64,000 bases of DNA, taken from assembly GCF_004365705.1 (NCBI RefSeq), contig NZ_SOBN01000002.1, positions 248,001-312,000 on the forward strand, in the 5' to 3' direction. The notes beneath the pieces were generated by a model. The model did not search any database and was not told the origin of the DNA. It worked only from the letters and a program-made list of their open reading frames with translations. This stretch comes from Streptomyces sp. 846.5 (GTDB taxonomy: Bacteria > Actinomycetota > Actinomycetes > Streptomycetales > Streptomycetaceae). Both the position numbers and the translations under genes were made by a program. Position 1 is the first letter of the stretch. Each line of letters begins with the position of its first letter. Shown piece after piece: positions 16,543-25,061 of the stretch.

Positions 16543-18720
16543 TCAGGCGTGGTGAAGGTCGAGTCGCAGCAGGGCGGCCGAACCCGGCTGGGGCAGGTGG
16601 ACGTGCAGCAATCCCCGTTCCGGGTCCCAGTCGGCACCGGTGCCCGCCTGGGCGGCGAACAGCACCTCCACTCCGGCGGGGGCCGACTCCAGCGGGACGC
16701 GGACCACCGGGTCGTCGGCGCCCCGGTGCCAGACGGCGAGCAGCGCGCAGCCCGCGTCGGGGCAGTCCAGGCGCAGGGCCAGCCGCTCGTCCCGCCAGCC
16801 GGGCAGGCCCAGCGGCCAGCGTGGCAGGGCGGTGGGCAACAGGTGGCGGTAGGTCAGGTAGCTGTCCACGGCCTCCCGAACGATGCGCTGCTGCTCGGTG
16901 TCCAGCAGGTCGGGCCGGCCGCCCAGGTGGATGCGGCCCAGCAGGGCGGAGACCATGACGGTCGACAGGTCGGCTGCGGAGTGCCCGGGCAGTGGGTAGG
17001 CCCACATCGCGCCCTGCTCGGGGGTGACCGCGCTGGGCGCGGCGGCGGCGATGGCGGGGAGCAGCCGGAAGTCCTGCTGGTCGGTGACCGAGTGGACCGG
17101 GAGCCGGGACAGCATGGCATGGTCGGCCCTGCTGCCGCCGGCCGCGCAGTTCTCCAGCACCAGGTCCGGGTGACGGTCCATCAGCGACTCCAGCCAGTCC
17201 AGCAGGGCCCGGTTGTGGCCGAGCAGCCCCTCTCCGGCCGACTGGTCCGCGAACTCAGTACCGGGACCGATGTCGATGTTGTAGTCGAGCTTCAGGTAGC
17301 CCAGGCCGTACTCCTGGACCAGCCGGTCGACGGTGCTGTCCAGGTGGGCCCGGGCGGCCGGGTGGCGCAGGTCCAGGTGGTAGCGGCCCCACTCGGCGAT
17401 CCGCTCGCCGTCGCGGCGGAAGAAGGCCCCGGCCGGCAGTCGTGCGGCGGTCCCGCTGCGCACCCCGACGACCTCGGGCTCCAGCCACAGCCCGGGCACC
17501 ATACCGGCAGCGCGGATCGCGTCGGCCACCTCGCGCAGACCGCCGCGGCCGGGGAAGCGCCAGTCGGACTCGCGCCAGTCACCGACCGCGTCCCACCAGC
17601 CGGGCACGCCGCCGGGGCCGACCCGGCCGGGTGGCTCGGAGTCGAACCACCCCGCGTCCAGGCAGAACACCTCCGCGCCGCACCGGGCGGCGGCCGAGAC
17701 CAGTGGCAGCAGCGCCGCCGTGGTCTGCTCGCCCATCAGTCCGTTCATGAAGTCGTTGGCGATGACCGGAAGGCGGAGGTGGTCCGGGTGCGGTCGGCGG
17801 GTGGCCCGGCGGTAGCGGGTGAGTTCTGCCAGCGCCGCCTGCAGGCCCCCGTCGGGGACGGCGACCAGGGCTGCGGGCACGGTGCGGAAGACCGCGCCGG
17901 GTTCCAGGCGGGTCCGCCACTGGTGCTCGCGGTCGTTGGGTCCGCCGACGAGCAAGTACAGGTCGTCGAAGCGGTCGGCGACCTCGGCGTGCCAGGAGCC
18001 GTTGTGCTCGACCTGCCACAGCAGGGTGCGGCCGGTGGCGGGGTGCTCCACCGCGCCCATGGGCAGGTGCTCGGAGCTGGACCAGGAGCCGGTGCTGGTG
18101 AGGGCGACCCGGTTCTTGGAGCCGGTCTGCCCGAAGGCGGTCATGCCGACGTCGTAGACGCCTGCCTCGGCCAGGGTGCTGCCGGTCCAGCGGCACTCGC
18201 CGCTCCACGGGTTGGCGGCGGTCCACCAGGTGAGCCCCTGCTCCCAGCGGCCGGGGATGTCACGGGCGAGCCCCGACAGGGCGGCCGAGGAGACGTACTC
18301 CAGGGTGAGCGGGCGCAGGCCTGTGTTGAGCAGTTCGCTCTCGACCCGCAGCGCTGGGATGCCGTCGAAAAGAGTCAGCGTCACCACGACGGACAGTCCC
18401 GTATCCGGGTCGGAGGAACGAACCAGCAGTCGGCGCAAGCCTGCTTCTTTCACCTCCTCGGTGTCGAGCAGCCGCTGGGCCCGGGCCGCGGCCCCGTCGA
18501 CATGACGCTTTCCCGACGTGCCGACCCGCCCACTGCCGGCCGTCTGGATCTCCACCAGCGGCACGGCCGCCCGCATCAGCCGCGCGCACTCCGCCTCGTC
18601 CTCGGCAGGTGACAGGGAGGCGGCCGGGCCCAGGCCCAGCAGGCTCGGCGGCTGTTCCTCGGACCAGCCGATCAGTACGGTCAGCAGGTCCGAGCCCCAA
18701 CGCAGGGTCCGCGCGCTCAT
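16543..18720 (-). CDS. GH36 alpha-galactosidase, cytoplasmic
   Basis: 725 residues from ATG at 18720, whose first bases overlap the stop of the GH43 gene (ATGA). A much longer upstream reading in this frame is a shadow of GH43. A beta-sandwich N-domain (about 1-310) is followed by a GH36 barrel: VIANDFMNGLMGE, FCLDAGWFD, PGLWLEPEVVG, nucleophile D479 in YLKLDYN, and acid/base D533 in NCAAGGSRADHAML. There is no signal peptide, so it acts on imported oligosaccharides, removing terminal alpha-galactose. It follows the importer and GH43 genes with overlapping codons, which implies tight translational coupling. The secreted GH27 enzyme at 2289-4835 is a separate, extracellular activity. Confidence 0.92.
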   Translation of the reverse strand: MSARTLRWGSDLLTVLIGWSEEQPPSLLGLGPAASLSPAEDEAECARLMRAAVPLVEIQTAGSGRVGTSGKRHVDGAAARAQRLLDTEEVKEAGLRRLLVRSSDPDTGLSVVVTLTLFDGIPALRVESELLNTGLRPLTLEYVSSAALSGLARDIPGRWEQGLTWWTAANPWSGECRWTGSTLAEAGVYDVGMTAFGQTGSKNRVALTSTGSWSSSEHLPMGAVEHPATGRTLLWQVEHNGSWHAEVADRFDDLYLLVGGPNDREHQWRTRLEPGAVFRTVPAALVAVPDGGLQAALAELTRYRRATRRPHPDHLRLPVIANDFMNGLMGEQTTAALLPLVSAAARCGAEVFCLDAGWFDSEPPGRVGPGGVPGWWDAVGDWRESDWRFPGRGGLREVADAIRAAGMVPGLWLEPEVVGVRSGTAARLPAGAFFRRDGERIAEWGRYHLDLRHPAARAHLDSTVDRLVQEYGLGYLKLDYNIDIGPGTEFADQSAGEGLLGHNRALLDWLESLMDRHPDLVLENCAAGGSRADHAMLSRLPVHSVTDQQDFRLLPAIAAAAPSAVTPEQGAMWAYPLPGHSAADLSTVMVSALLGRIHLGGRPDLLDTEQQRIVREAVDSYLTYRHLLPTALPRWPLGLPGWRDERLALRLDCPDAGCALLAVWHRGADDPVVRVPLESAPAGVEVLFAAQAGTGADWDPERGLLHVHLPQPGSAALLRLDLHHA

Positions 18721-20339
18721 GCCCGGTCCACCCGGTAGGTGACCCGGCCGAAGTCGGCGTGGACGCCGGCCCCGTCCAGGTCCAGCACCCACAGGCCGAG
18801 CATCGCGCCGGTGAAGCCGAAGACCCGCAGAACACCGTCGTGGAACTCGTCGGCGTGCTCGTCGGAGAGCACGGTGGCGTCCAGCTCCAGCGGGAGTGTG
18901 CGCCGGCCGGCACCGTCGCCGGTGTCGTAGCCGAAGCGCAGCGCCGGTCCGGCGAGCTGGGCATGGAGGGTGACGGTGCGTCCGGGTTCCAACGGGACGG
19001 TCGGCGGGTGGGCGGTGAGGTGTCCGGCTGAGCAGCTGAGGGCCTGCAGCAGAGGTGCGCCGTTGTCGTCGGCGGTCACATACAGGTAGTGCCAGTTGCG
19101 GGTGTTGTAGTAGGCGGTGATCCCCGCGAGGTGGTCGCCGCCCCGCGGCCGGAAGTCGACGTCGGCCGAGAAGGCGCAGTCGGGGTCGGTGACCCTGCGG
19201 GCCACCAGGCTCGGGGCCCGGCGTCCCACCGGGGACTGGCCGCCGCGGATCCGCAGCCGGCCGGGGCGGTCGCCCGAGCTGAGCCAGTCGGGACCGGCCG
19301 GTCGGCGCAGGGTGCTCCACTCGGGGCCGAGTGACGGGCCGTCGAAGTCGGTGGAGACGGCCGGAACGGGGAAGGGATCCGGCGGCAGCGCGGGCGCGGG
19401 CACCTCCACGGCAGCCACGCCGCCGGCCACCCGGGGCCAGCCGCCCGTGCTCCAGTCCACCTGTTGCAGCGCGGTCTCCCGGCCCAGCACACAGCGTCCG
19501 CGCGGGGTGTAGGGGCGGGCGGCCAGGTGCGCGGCGTACCACTCCCCCGCCGGGGTCGCCACGAAGCAGCCGTGGCCGGTCTTCTGCAGCGGCAGGTCCT
19601 TGTCGTATCGGGCGGTGAACAGCGGTCCGGCCGGGTCCGGCTGGTAGGGGCCGGTGATGCCGCGCGAGCGGGCGACGGTCGCCTGGTGGTCGTAGCCGGT
19701 GCCGCCCTCGGCGACCAGCAGGTAGTACCAGCCGTCGCGGTGGTAGAGGTGCGGGCCCTCGGTGACGCCGACCTCGGTGCCCCGGAAGATCGTCACCGGT
19801 GCGCCGAGCAGCCGCCGGGAGGTCCGGTCGAACTCCTGCAGCAGGATCCCGGCGAAGCCCGGGCGGTCCGGCCGCCAGTCGAAGCCCATGCTCAGCAGCC
19901 AGCTGCGCCCGTCGCCCTCTGGACCGTCGTCGTGGAAGAGCGCGGCGTCGAAGCCCCGCGCGTGCAGCGGCACCGGGTCCGACCAGGGGCCCTCGACGGA
20001 CGGCGCGGTGGTGAGCAGGTTGGGGACGTCCTTCCAGCCCTCGGCGTAGCTGTCGACCACGGTGAAGACCAGGTGGAACAGCCCGTCCGCGTAGGTCAGG
20101 TCCGGTGCCCAGACACCGCCGGAGTCCGGGACCCCGCGCAGGTCCAGCAGGCGCAGCGAGTCCAGCGCGCCGCCGAGGGTGCGCCAGTTGACCAGGTCGC
20201 GGGAGTGGTGCAGCCGCACCCCGGGGTACCACTCGAAGGTGGAGGTGGCGAGGTAGTAATCCTCCCCCACCCGCAGGATCGAGGGATCGGGCTCGAAGCC
20301 GCGCAGTACCGGGTTTCTGATGACGGGTCGGTCGGTCAC
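18717..20339 (-). CDS. GH43 beta-xylosidase/arabinofuranosidase-type glycosidase
   Basis: 540 residues from GTG at 20339, overlapping the stop of the permease gene by four bases. The five-bladed GH43 propeller (about 8-330) has the three acidic residues in order: D18 in FEPDPSILR (base), D131 in RGFDAALF (pKa modulator) and E194 in TEGPHLY (acid). Also typical are YYLATSTFEWYPGVRLHHSR and GVWAPDL. A C-terminal beta-sandwich (about 345-538) of the GH43_C2 kind follows, usual for the long xylosidase/arabinofuranosidase subgroup. There is no signal peptide, so it works on imported oligosaccharides. Together with GH36 and the AbfB module of the operon lyase it suggests an arabinose- and galactose-decorated substrate. 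Confidence 0.92.
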   Translation of the reverse strand: MTDRPVIRNPVLRGFEPDPSILRVGEDYYLATSTFEWYPGVRLHHSRDLVNWRTLGGALDSLRLLDLRGVPDSGGVWAPDLTYADGLFHLVFTVVDSYAEGWKDVPNLLTTAPSVEGPWSDPVPLHARGFDAALFHDDGPEGDGRSWLLSMGFDWRPDRPGFAGILLQEFDRTSRRLLGAPVTIFRGTEVGVTEGPHLYHRDGWYYLLVAEGGTGYDHQATVARSRGITGPYQPDPAGPLFTARYDKDLPLQKTGHGCFVATPAGEWYAAHLAARPYTPRGRCVLGRETALQQVDWSTGGWPRVAGGVAAVEVPAPALPPDPFPVPAVSTDFDGPSLGPEWSTLRRPAGPDWLSSGDRPGRLRIRGGQSPVGRRAPSLVARRVTDPDCAFSADVDFRPRGGDHLAGITAYYNTRNWHYLYVTADDNGAPLLQALSCSAGHLTAHPPTVPLEPGRTVTLHAQLAGPALRFGYDTGDGAGRRTLPLELDATVLSDEHADEFHDGVLRVFGFTGAMLGLWVLDLDGAGVHADFGRVTYRVDRA

Positions 20340-21211
20340 TTCAGACTCCCTACCAGGATGCCGCTGCGCCAGAAGCGCTGCATCGAGATGATGAAGACCG
20401 CGAGCGGGACCACCGAGACCAGCGATCCAGTGATCACCAGGCTGGTCATGTCCTGCGACTGGAGCACGCCCAGGTTCCACTCGTACAGGCCCAGGGTGAC
20501 CGGGTAGGTCTTCTCGCCGTTGAGCATGAACAGCGGCAGGAAGAAGTTGTTCCAGATGGCGATGAAGTCGAGCATGAAGATGGTGACCGCGCCGGTGGTC
20601 ATCAGCTTGAGCGAGATGCTGCGGAAGATCCGCAGCTCCCCCGCGCCGTCGATGCGGGCCGCTTCCAGCAGTTCGTCCGGGATGGAGCCCTCGGCGTAGA
20701 CGCGGGCCAGGTAGACGCAGAACGGGTTGATGAAGTACGGGATGAACAGCGACCAGACCGAGCCGACCAGGCCGATCTTGCTGAACAGCAGGTACAGCGG
20801 CAGCGCCAGCAGTGCGCTGGGCAGTAGCGAGGAGCCGACCGTGACCGCGAACATCGCCCCGCGCCCGGGGAAGCGGAACTTGGCCAGGCCGTAGCCGGCC
20901 GCGACCGACACCAGCGTCGCCCCGAACGAGCCGACCGCCGCGTACAGGACGGAGTTGAGCAGCCAGCGCAGGAAGATGTGGTGGTCGTAGCCGAAGGTCC
21001 GGCTGAGGTTGTCGCCCAGGTTCCAGTGCGCGAAGCTCAGCCCGAAGGTCCCGTACAGGTCGGCCAGGCTCTTGGTGCTGGAGACCATCAGCCACCACAC
21101 CGGGGCGGTGGAGTACACCAGGAATACGACCATGAGCGCCAGGGTGACGCCCACCGAGCGGCGCGAGGCGCGGACGGCTGCGGTCCTGCCGGTGTTCATG
21201 CCGGTGGTCAT
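20336..21211 (-). CDS. Carbohydrate ABC transporter permease (MalG type)
   Basis: 291 residues with six membrane segments, starting near residue 22 (GVTLALMVVFLVYSTAPVWW). The cytoplasmic EAA loop, which contacts the ATPase, reads EAARIDGAGELRIFRSISLK (about 200-219). This marks a MalG/CUT1-type importer half. Its ATG overlaps the stop of the partner permease and its own stop overlaps the GH43 start, so three genes are joined by four-base overlaps. No ATPase gene is in the cluster. In streptomycetes CUT1 importers usually share one ATPase (MsiK) encoded elsewhere. Confidence 0.93.
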   Translation of the reverse strand: MTTGMNTGRTAAVRASRRSVGVTLALMVVFLVYSTAPVWWLMVSSTKSLADLYGTFGLSFAHWNLGDNLSRTFGYDHHIFLRWLLNSVLYAAVGSFGATLVSVAAGYGLAKFRFPGRGAMFAVTVGSSLLPSALLALPLYLLFSKIGLVGSVWSLFIPYFINPFCVYLARVYAEGSIPDELLEAARIDGAGELRIFRSISLKLMTTGAVTIFMLDFIAIWNNFFLPLFMLNGEKTYPVTLGLYEWNLGVLQSQDMTSLVITGSLVSVVPLAVFIISMQRFWRSGILVGSLK

Positions 21212-22170
21212 ATCGCGGTCCGCCTGTTCGTGATCCGGTAGAAGACGAAGGCCAGGACTCCGGTGACCACCGCCAGGACGATGGACAGCGCCGAGGCGTA
21301 GTCGTAGTTCGCGGTCTGGAAGGCCGTGGTGTAGATCATCTGCATCGGCGTGAAGTCCGTGCCGATGGCCCCCGGGGCCTCCTGACGCAGGATCAGCGGC
21401 TCACCGAAGAGCTGCAGCGCGCCGATGATCGAGAACATCCCGGTCAGCACCAGCACCGGGCGCACGGCCGGGACCTTGATGGACCAGGCGATCCTGGACT
21501 CCGAGGCCCCGTCGATCCGGGCCGCCTCGAACAGCTCCTTGGGGACGGCCTGCAGCGCGGCCGAGATCAGGATCATGTTGAAACCGATCTGCTCCCAGAC
21601 CAGCACATTGCCGACCGAGACGTACTTTCCCACCGGGCCGAAGAAGGTGAAGCCGTGCACTCCGAGGTGTCCCAGGGTGTCGGTGATCGGACTGACCACC
21701 GGGCTGTAGAGGTACATCCACACCAGCGTGGCCACCACCGCGGGGATGGCGTACGGGACCAGGTAGCCCAGGCGGAACAGCCGCACCGCCCGGGCCGCCG
21801 CGCTGTCCAGCAGCAGCGCCATCACCAGGGCGACGCCCAGCATCACCGGGATCTCCACCACTCCGAACGCGGCGACCCTGGCCATGCCGCCCCAGAAGGA
21901 GGGGTCGCCGAAGCTGTGGCCGAAGTTGGCCCAGCCGCTGAAGACGGTGTGCGGGGCGCCGAAGCCCAGGCCGGAGTGTTTCTCCTGGTGCAGGCTCTGG
22001 AAGACCGCGTAGCCCACCGGCGCCACATAGACGAACAGGAACCCGGCGGCGAACGGCAGCGTGAACAGCAGTCCCTTCACCGCCCCGGTCCGGCCCCGCC
22101 GGCTGCGCGTCCGCGGGCCGCGGTCCGGCGCCCTGTCGGCGGTGGGGCGTGGCTCCACCTCGGTAGTCAT
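21208..22170 (-). CDS. Carbohydrate ABC transporter permease (MalF type)
   Basis: 320 residues. After a basic, Arg/Pro-rich N-terminal tail of about 30 residues come six membrane segments, the first GLLFTLPFAAGFLFVYVAPV. The EAA loop reads ELFEAARIDGASESRIAWSI, diagnostic for a CUT1 permease of the MalF kind. It pairs with the overlapping MalG-type gene downstream and follows the binding-protein gene by 29 bp. Its task is uptake of the oligosaccharide captured by the lipoprotein encoded at 22200-23558. Confidence 0.93.
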   Translation of the reverse strand: MTTEVEPRPTADRAPDRGPRTRSRRGRTGAVKGLLFTLPFAAGFLFVYVAPVGYAVFQSLHQEKHSGLGFGAPHTVFSGWANFGHSFGDPSFWGGMARVAAFGVVEIPVMLGVALVMALLLDSAAARAVRLFRLGYLVPYAIPAVVATLVWMYLYSPVVSPITDTLGHLGVHGFTFFGPVGKYVSVGNVLVWEQIGFNMILISAALQAVPKELFEAARIDGASESRIAWSIKVPAVRPVLVLTGMFSIIGALQLFGEPLILRQEAPGAIGTDFTPMQMIYTTAFQTANYDYASALSIVLAVVTGVLAFVFYRITNRRTAI

Positions 22171-22199
22171 CGCGATTTCTCCGATCGGTCCGGCACGGC

Positions 22200-23558
22200 T
22201 CAGGCGGCAGAGGCGTTGATGCCCTGGGACTTGAGGTCGCTCAGGACGAAGGCCTGCATGGTCTGCAGCAGTTGGACCGCGGTCATCTTCCCGGCCAGCA
22301 CGGTGGGCCAGTAGCTCGCCATCTTGGTGTACATCGCGGCGTAGTCCGGCCCGTACTGCCAGGCCGGGTTGACCTCGCCGGCCGCCTTGCTGATCACCGC
22401 CGCGGTCTCGGTGGGGGTCTGCTCCTTGAACATCGTGGTGGGCGTGATGCCGTCGACGTACGGGGAGATGTCGGTGAGCGCCGGGAAGTAGCTGGCGCCG
22501 GTGGTCGGGTTGGCCACGGCGGTCAGCGGGGTGCTGTTCTGGGTGACCCAGGAGGCGAACTTCAGTGCCTGCTCGGTGCTGGTGCAGCCCTTGGACACCG
22601 CGACGGCGCTGTAGTTGCTGTCGGTGGAGGCCTCTCCGGCGGTGTACTGCGGGACGGTCGCCATCGCCCAGTTACCGTCGGACTTGGGGAACACCTTGGC
22701 GTAGATCGGCAGCTGCCAGGTGGAGGTGGTCATCGCCAGCGTGCCGCCGTCGTCCCAGGTCTTCCAGATGCCCGGGTCGGTGTAGGAGACCGAGGAGAGC
22801 AGGTGGTCGTCCACCATCTGCTGGAGTACCCCGGCGGCCTTGAGCGCCTGCGGCGAGGTGAAGTCGATCTTCCAGCCGTCGCCGGACTGCTGGTACCAAC
22901 TGGCGCCCGCCTCCCAGTTCAGGCCGACGAAGCCGCTGGGGTCCTCGGGTGCGTAGTTCATCAGCTTCAGCTTGGGGTTGGCCGCCTCCAGTTTCCTGCC
23001 GTCGGCGATGAACTGGTCCCAGGTGGTCGGCACGGCCAGGCCGTACTTCTTGAACAGGTCGGTGCGGTAGGCGAAGAAGTTGGGTGAGGCCGACTGCGGG
23101 ATCCCGTAGGTCGCGCCGCCGGGGCTGACCGCCTTCCAGGCCGGGGCCGAGTACACGCCCTGGTACTGGGCGGCCTGCTTGCTGATGTCCTGCACCAGGC
23201 CCTGCGCCGCGAAGGAGACCAGGTCCTGGGCGTCGGAGTGGTAGATGCAGGGCCCGTTGCCGGCCTTGATCGCGGCGGCGATCTTCTGGTAGCCGGTGTC
23301 GCCGAGGGTGACCTTGGTGTACTTGATCTGGATGCCGGGATTGGCCTTGTTCCACTGGTCCACCACCGCGGCCATGCCGACGGTGTCGTCCCAGTACTGG
23401 ATCGTCACCGGCGCGCTGCCCGCGGCGGACCCGCCACTGCCGCCGCTGCCGCCGGCGGCCTTGCCTCCGCTGCTGCTGCAGCCGGCGACGGTCGAGAGCG
23501 CCACGGCCGAGGCGATGGCGAGGACGGTGCGCACGCGGCTCTGCGCAACTCTGCCCAT
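22200..23558 (-). CDS. Oligosaccharide ABC transporter substrate-binding lipoprotein (CUT1 type)
   Basis: 452 residues. A lipoprotein signal (hydrophobic 11-24, STVAGC with Cys27) is followed by a Gly/Ser linker and a large solute-binding domain of the SBP type 1 kind. Motifs are VTIQYWDDTVGMAAVVDQWN, IKYTKVTLGDTGYQKIAAAI, YGIPQSASPNFFAYRTDLF and PTTWDQFIADGRKL. It is the first and promoter-proximal gene of the seven-gene operon (importer, GH43, GH36, hydrolase, lyase). A near-perfect AGAAATCGATTTCT box lies about 85 bp upstream at 23643, so repression by a LacI protein is likely. It probably binds short oligosaccharides released outside by the lyase. Confidence 0.92.
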   Translation of the reverse strand: MGRVAQSRVRTVLAIASAVALSTVAGCSSSGGKAAGGSGGSGGSAAGSAPVTIQYWDDTVGMAAVVDQWNKANPGIQIKYTKVTLGDTGYQKIAAAIKAGNGPCIYHSDAQDLVSFAAQGLVQDISKQAAQYQGVYSAPAWKAVSPGGATYGIPQSASPNFFAYRTDLFKKYGLAVPTTWDQFIADGRKLEAANPKLKLMNYAPEDPSGFVGLNWEAGASWYQQSGDGWKIDFTSPQALKAAGVLQQMVDDHLLSSVSYTDPGIWKTWDDGGTLAMTTSTWQLPIYAKVFPKSDGNWAMATVPQYTAGEASTDSNYSAVAVSKGCTSTEQALKFASWVTQNSTPLTAVANPTTGASYFPALTDISPYVDGITPTTMFKEQTPTETAAVISKAAGEVNPAWQYGPDYAAMYTKMASYWPTVLAGKMTAVQLLQTMQAFVLSDLKSQGINASAA

Positions 23559-23642
23559 GGGATTCCTCCTGTCACTCCGGCACGCACCGTGCGTGCCGGG
23601 ATGTTAACGCTCACTCGACTTCGACGACGCTGGAAGAAGTAC

Positions 23643-23656
23643 AGAAATCGATTGCT
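23643..23656. promoter_or_regulatory. AGAAATCGATTTCT box (13 of 14) before the importer operon
   Basis: AGAAATCGATTGCT lies 85-98 bp upstream of the binding-protein start, within the 435-bp gap that also serves the divergent dehydrogenase. It differs from the perfect palindrome at 29751 by one base. The probable binder is the LacI-family protein encoded at 25062-26246. Confidence 0.6.
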
Positions 23657-23856
23657 GCTGAAGGTAGGACCCGATCCGCCCCAGGGCAAGGGGAAGCGGT
23701 CGATTTGTTGCGTCGGATTTTCCGGGACGTTGCCGCCCGCCACCCGCCCCACAGCCGAACGGACCACCACCACCGCTGTTCATCCGGCCTTCCGCCGATG
23801 CGCGGAGGATCAGTCGGACCCGCCCCGTTGACCCGCCGTGGCTGTCTCGCTAGCTT

Positions 23857-23870
23857 AGAAAGCGATTTCT
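23857..23870. promoter_or_regulatory. AGAAATCGATTTCT box (13 of 14) before the dehydrogenase gene
   Basis: AGAAAGCGATTTCT lies about 125 bp upstream of the dehydrogenase start and about 200 bp from the 23643 box in the same divergent region. One regulator could therefore control both directions, possibly by looping. Apart from these boxes the gap 23559-23993 shows no gene. Confidence 0.6.
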
Positions 23871-23993
23871 GAACGTTCCTCTTCCTGGTCCGGACACCGG
23901 ACCCGCAGCTCAGGAGAGCGATGACCCCCCCTTGCCCAGCCCAGGTCTGCCCGCCCCGGATCGCCGCCCCTTCCACGCAGGGGAGCAGGGACT

Positions 23994-25001
23994 GTGGCTG
24001 AACGACCGACCGCGCTGTTCGCCATGGCGCCCGAGCACCTCTCCGGACTGTTCCCGCTGCGGCTGATGAACCGGTTGAAGGAACTGGTCGAGGTCGACGA
24101 GTCACTGGTGGTCCGCGACTTCCGACGGCCGGCCGCGGCCAGGGCGTTGGCGGGGGCCGAGATCCTGGTCTCCGGCTGGGGCTGCCCGCAGTTGGACGCG
24201 GAGGTGCTCGCCGTCGCCCCCCGGCTGCGCGCCGTGCTGCACGCGGCGGGAAGCATCCGCAGCCTGGTCACCGAAGGTTGCTGGGAGCGCGGACTGCTGG
24301 TCTCCTCCGCCGCCCAGGCCAACGCCCTGCCCGTCGCCGAGTACACCCTCGGCGCGATCCTGCTGGCCGGCAAGAACGCCGTCCCGCTCAGCGCCTGGTA
24401 CCGCGACCACAACCGCTACCCCACCTCGGCGGAGACCGCGACGCTGGGCAACCACCGGCGCCGGATCGGCATCATCGGCGCCTCCCGGGTCGGCCGCCGG
24501 GTGCTGGAGCTGCTGCGCCCGCTCGACCTCGCGCTGAGCCTCGCCGACCCCTACGTCGACGACGCCGAGGCAGCCCGGCTGGGCGTCACCCTGCTGCCGC
24601 TGGACGAGCTGCTGCGCGGCAGCGACATCGTCAGCCTGCACGCCCCCGACATCCCCGCCACCTACCGCATGCTGGACCGCCGCCGACTGGCGCTGATCCC
24701 GGACGGCGCCACCCTCATCAACACCTCCCGCGGCGCCCTGGTCGACCACCGGGCGCTCGCCGACGAACTCGGCTCCGGCCGGCTCAACGCGATCCTCGAC
24801 GTCACCGAACCCGAACCACTGCCCCCCGGCTCCCCCCTCTTCGACCTGCCCAACGTCCTGCTCACCCCGCACATCGCCGGGTCCCAGGGCAATGAGCTGG
24901 AGCGGTTGGGCCGTACCGTCGTCGAGGAAGTCGAACGCCTGGTCGAGGGATTGCCGCTGCAGCACCAAATTCACCGGGCAGATCTGGAAAGGGTGGCCTG
25001 A
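23994..25001 (+). CDS. D-isomer-specific 2-hydroxyacid dehydrogenase family protein
   Basis: 335 residues from GTG at 23994, with GGGAG upstream. The NAD-binding domain is typical: RRIGIIGASRVGRRVLELL (glycine loop, here GASRVG rather than GxGxxG), NTSRGALVDHRAL with the substrate-binding Arg, DVTEPEPLP with the catalytic Glu, and LLTPHIAGSQGNELERLG with the catalytic His. Members reduce or oxidise 2-keto/2-hydroxy acids using NAD(P)H. It is transcribed away from the polysaccharide importer operon and shares its operator boxes, so a role in catabolism of a uronic-acid-derived product of the lyase is plausible (inference). The LacI gene follows about 60 bp on. Confidence 0.9.
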   Translation: MAERPTALFAMAPEHLSGLFPLRLMNRLKELVEVDESLVVRDFRRPAAARALAGAEILVSGWGCPQLDAEVLAVAPRLRAVLHAAGSIRSLVTEGCWERGLLVSSAAQANALPVAEYTLGAILLAGKNAVPLSAWYRDHNRYPTSAETATLGNHRRRIGIIGASRVGRRVLELLRPLDLALSLADPYVDDAEAARLGVTLLPLDELLRGSDIVSLHAPDIPATYRMLDRRRLALIPDGATLINTSRGALVDHRALADELGSGRLNAILDVTEPEPLPPGSPLFDLPNVLLTPHIAGSQGNELERLGRTVVEEVERLVEGLPLQHQIHRADLERVA

Positions 25002-25061
25002 ACCCTGCACTGCGGTGCTGCTCCGCAGTGCCGCACCTCCTACGATGCAGCGACGTAGCGG

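Noticed and set aside
16543..20232. A single 1229-residue protein covering GH36 and more
   Set aside because: The upstream 500 residues are an out-of-frame reading of the GH43 gene. The true GH36 start is ATG 18720, overlapping the GH43 stop.
18717..21098. A 793-residue permease-GH43 fusion
   Set aside because: The first 250 residues are the permease gene read out of frame. GTG 20339 with a four-base overlap is the GH43 start.
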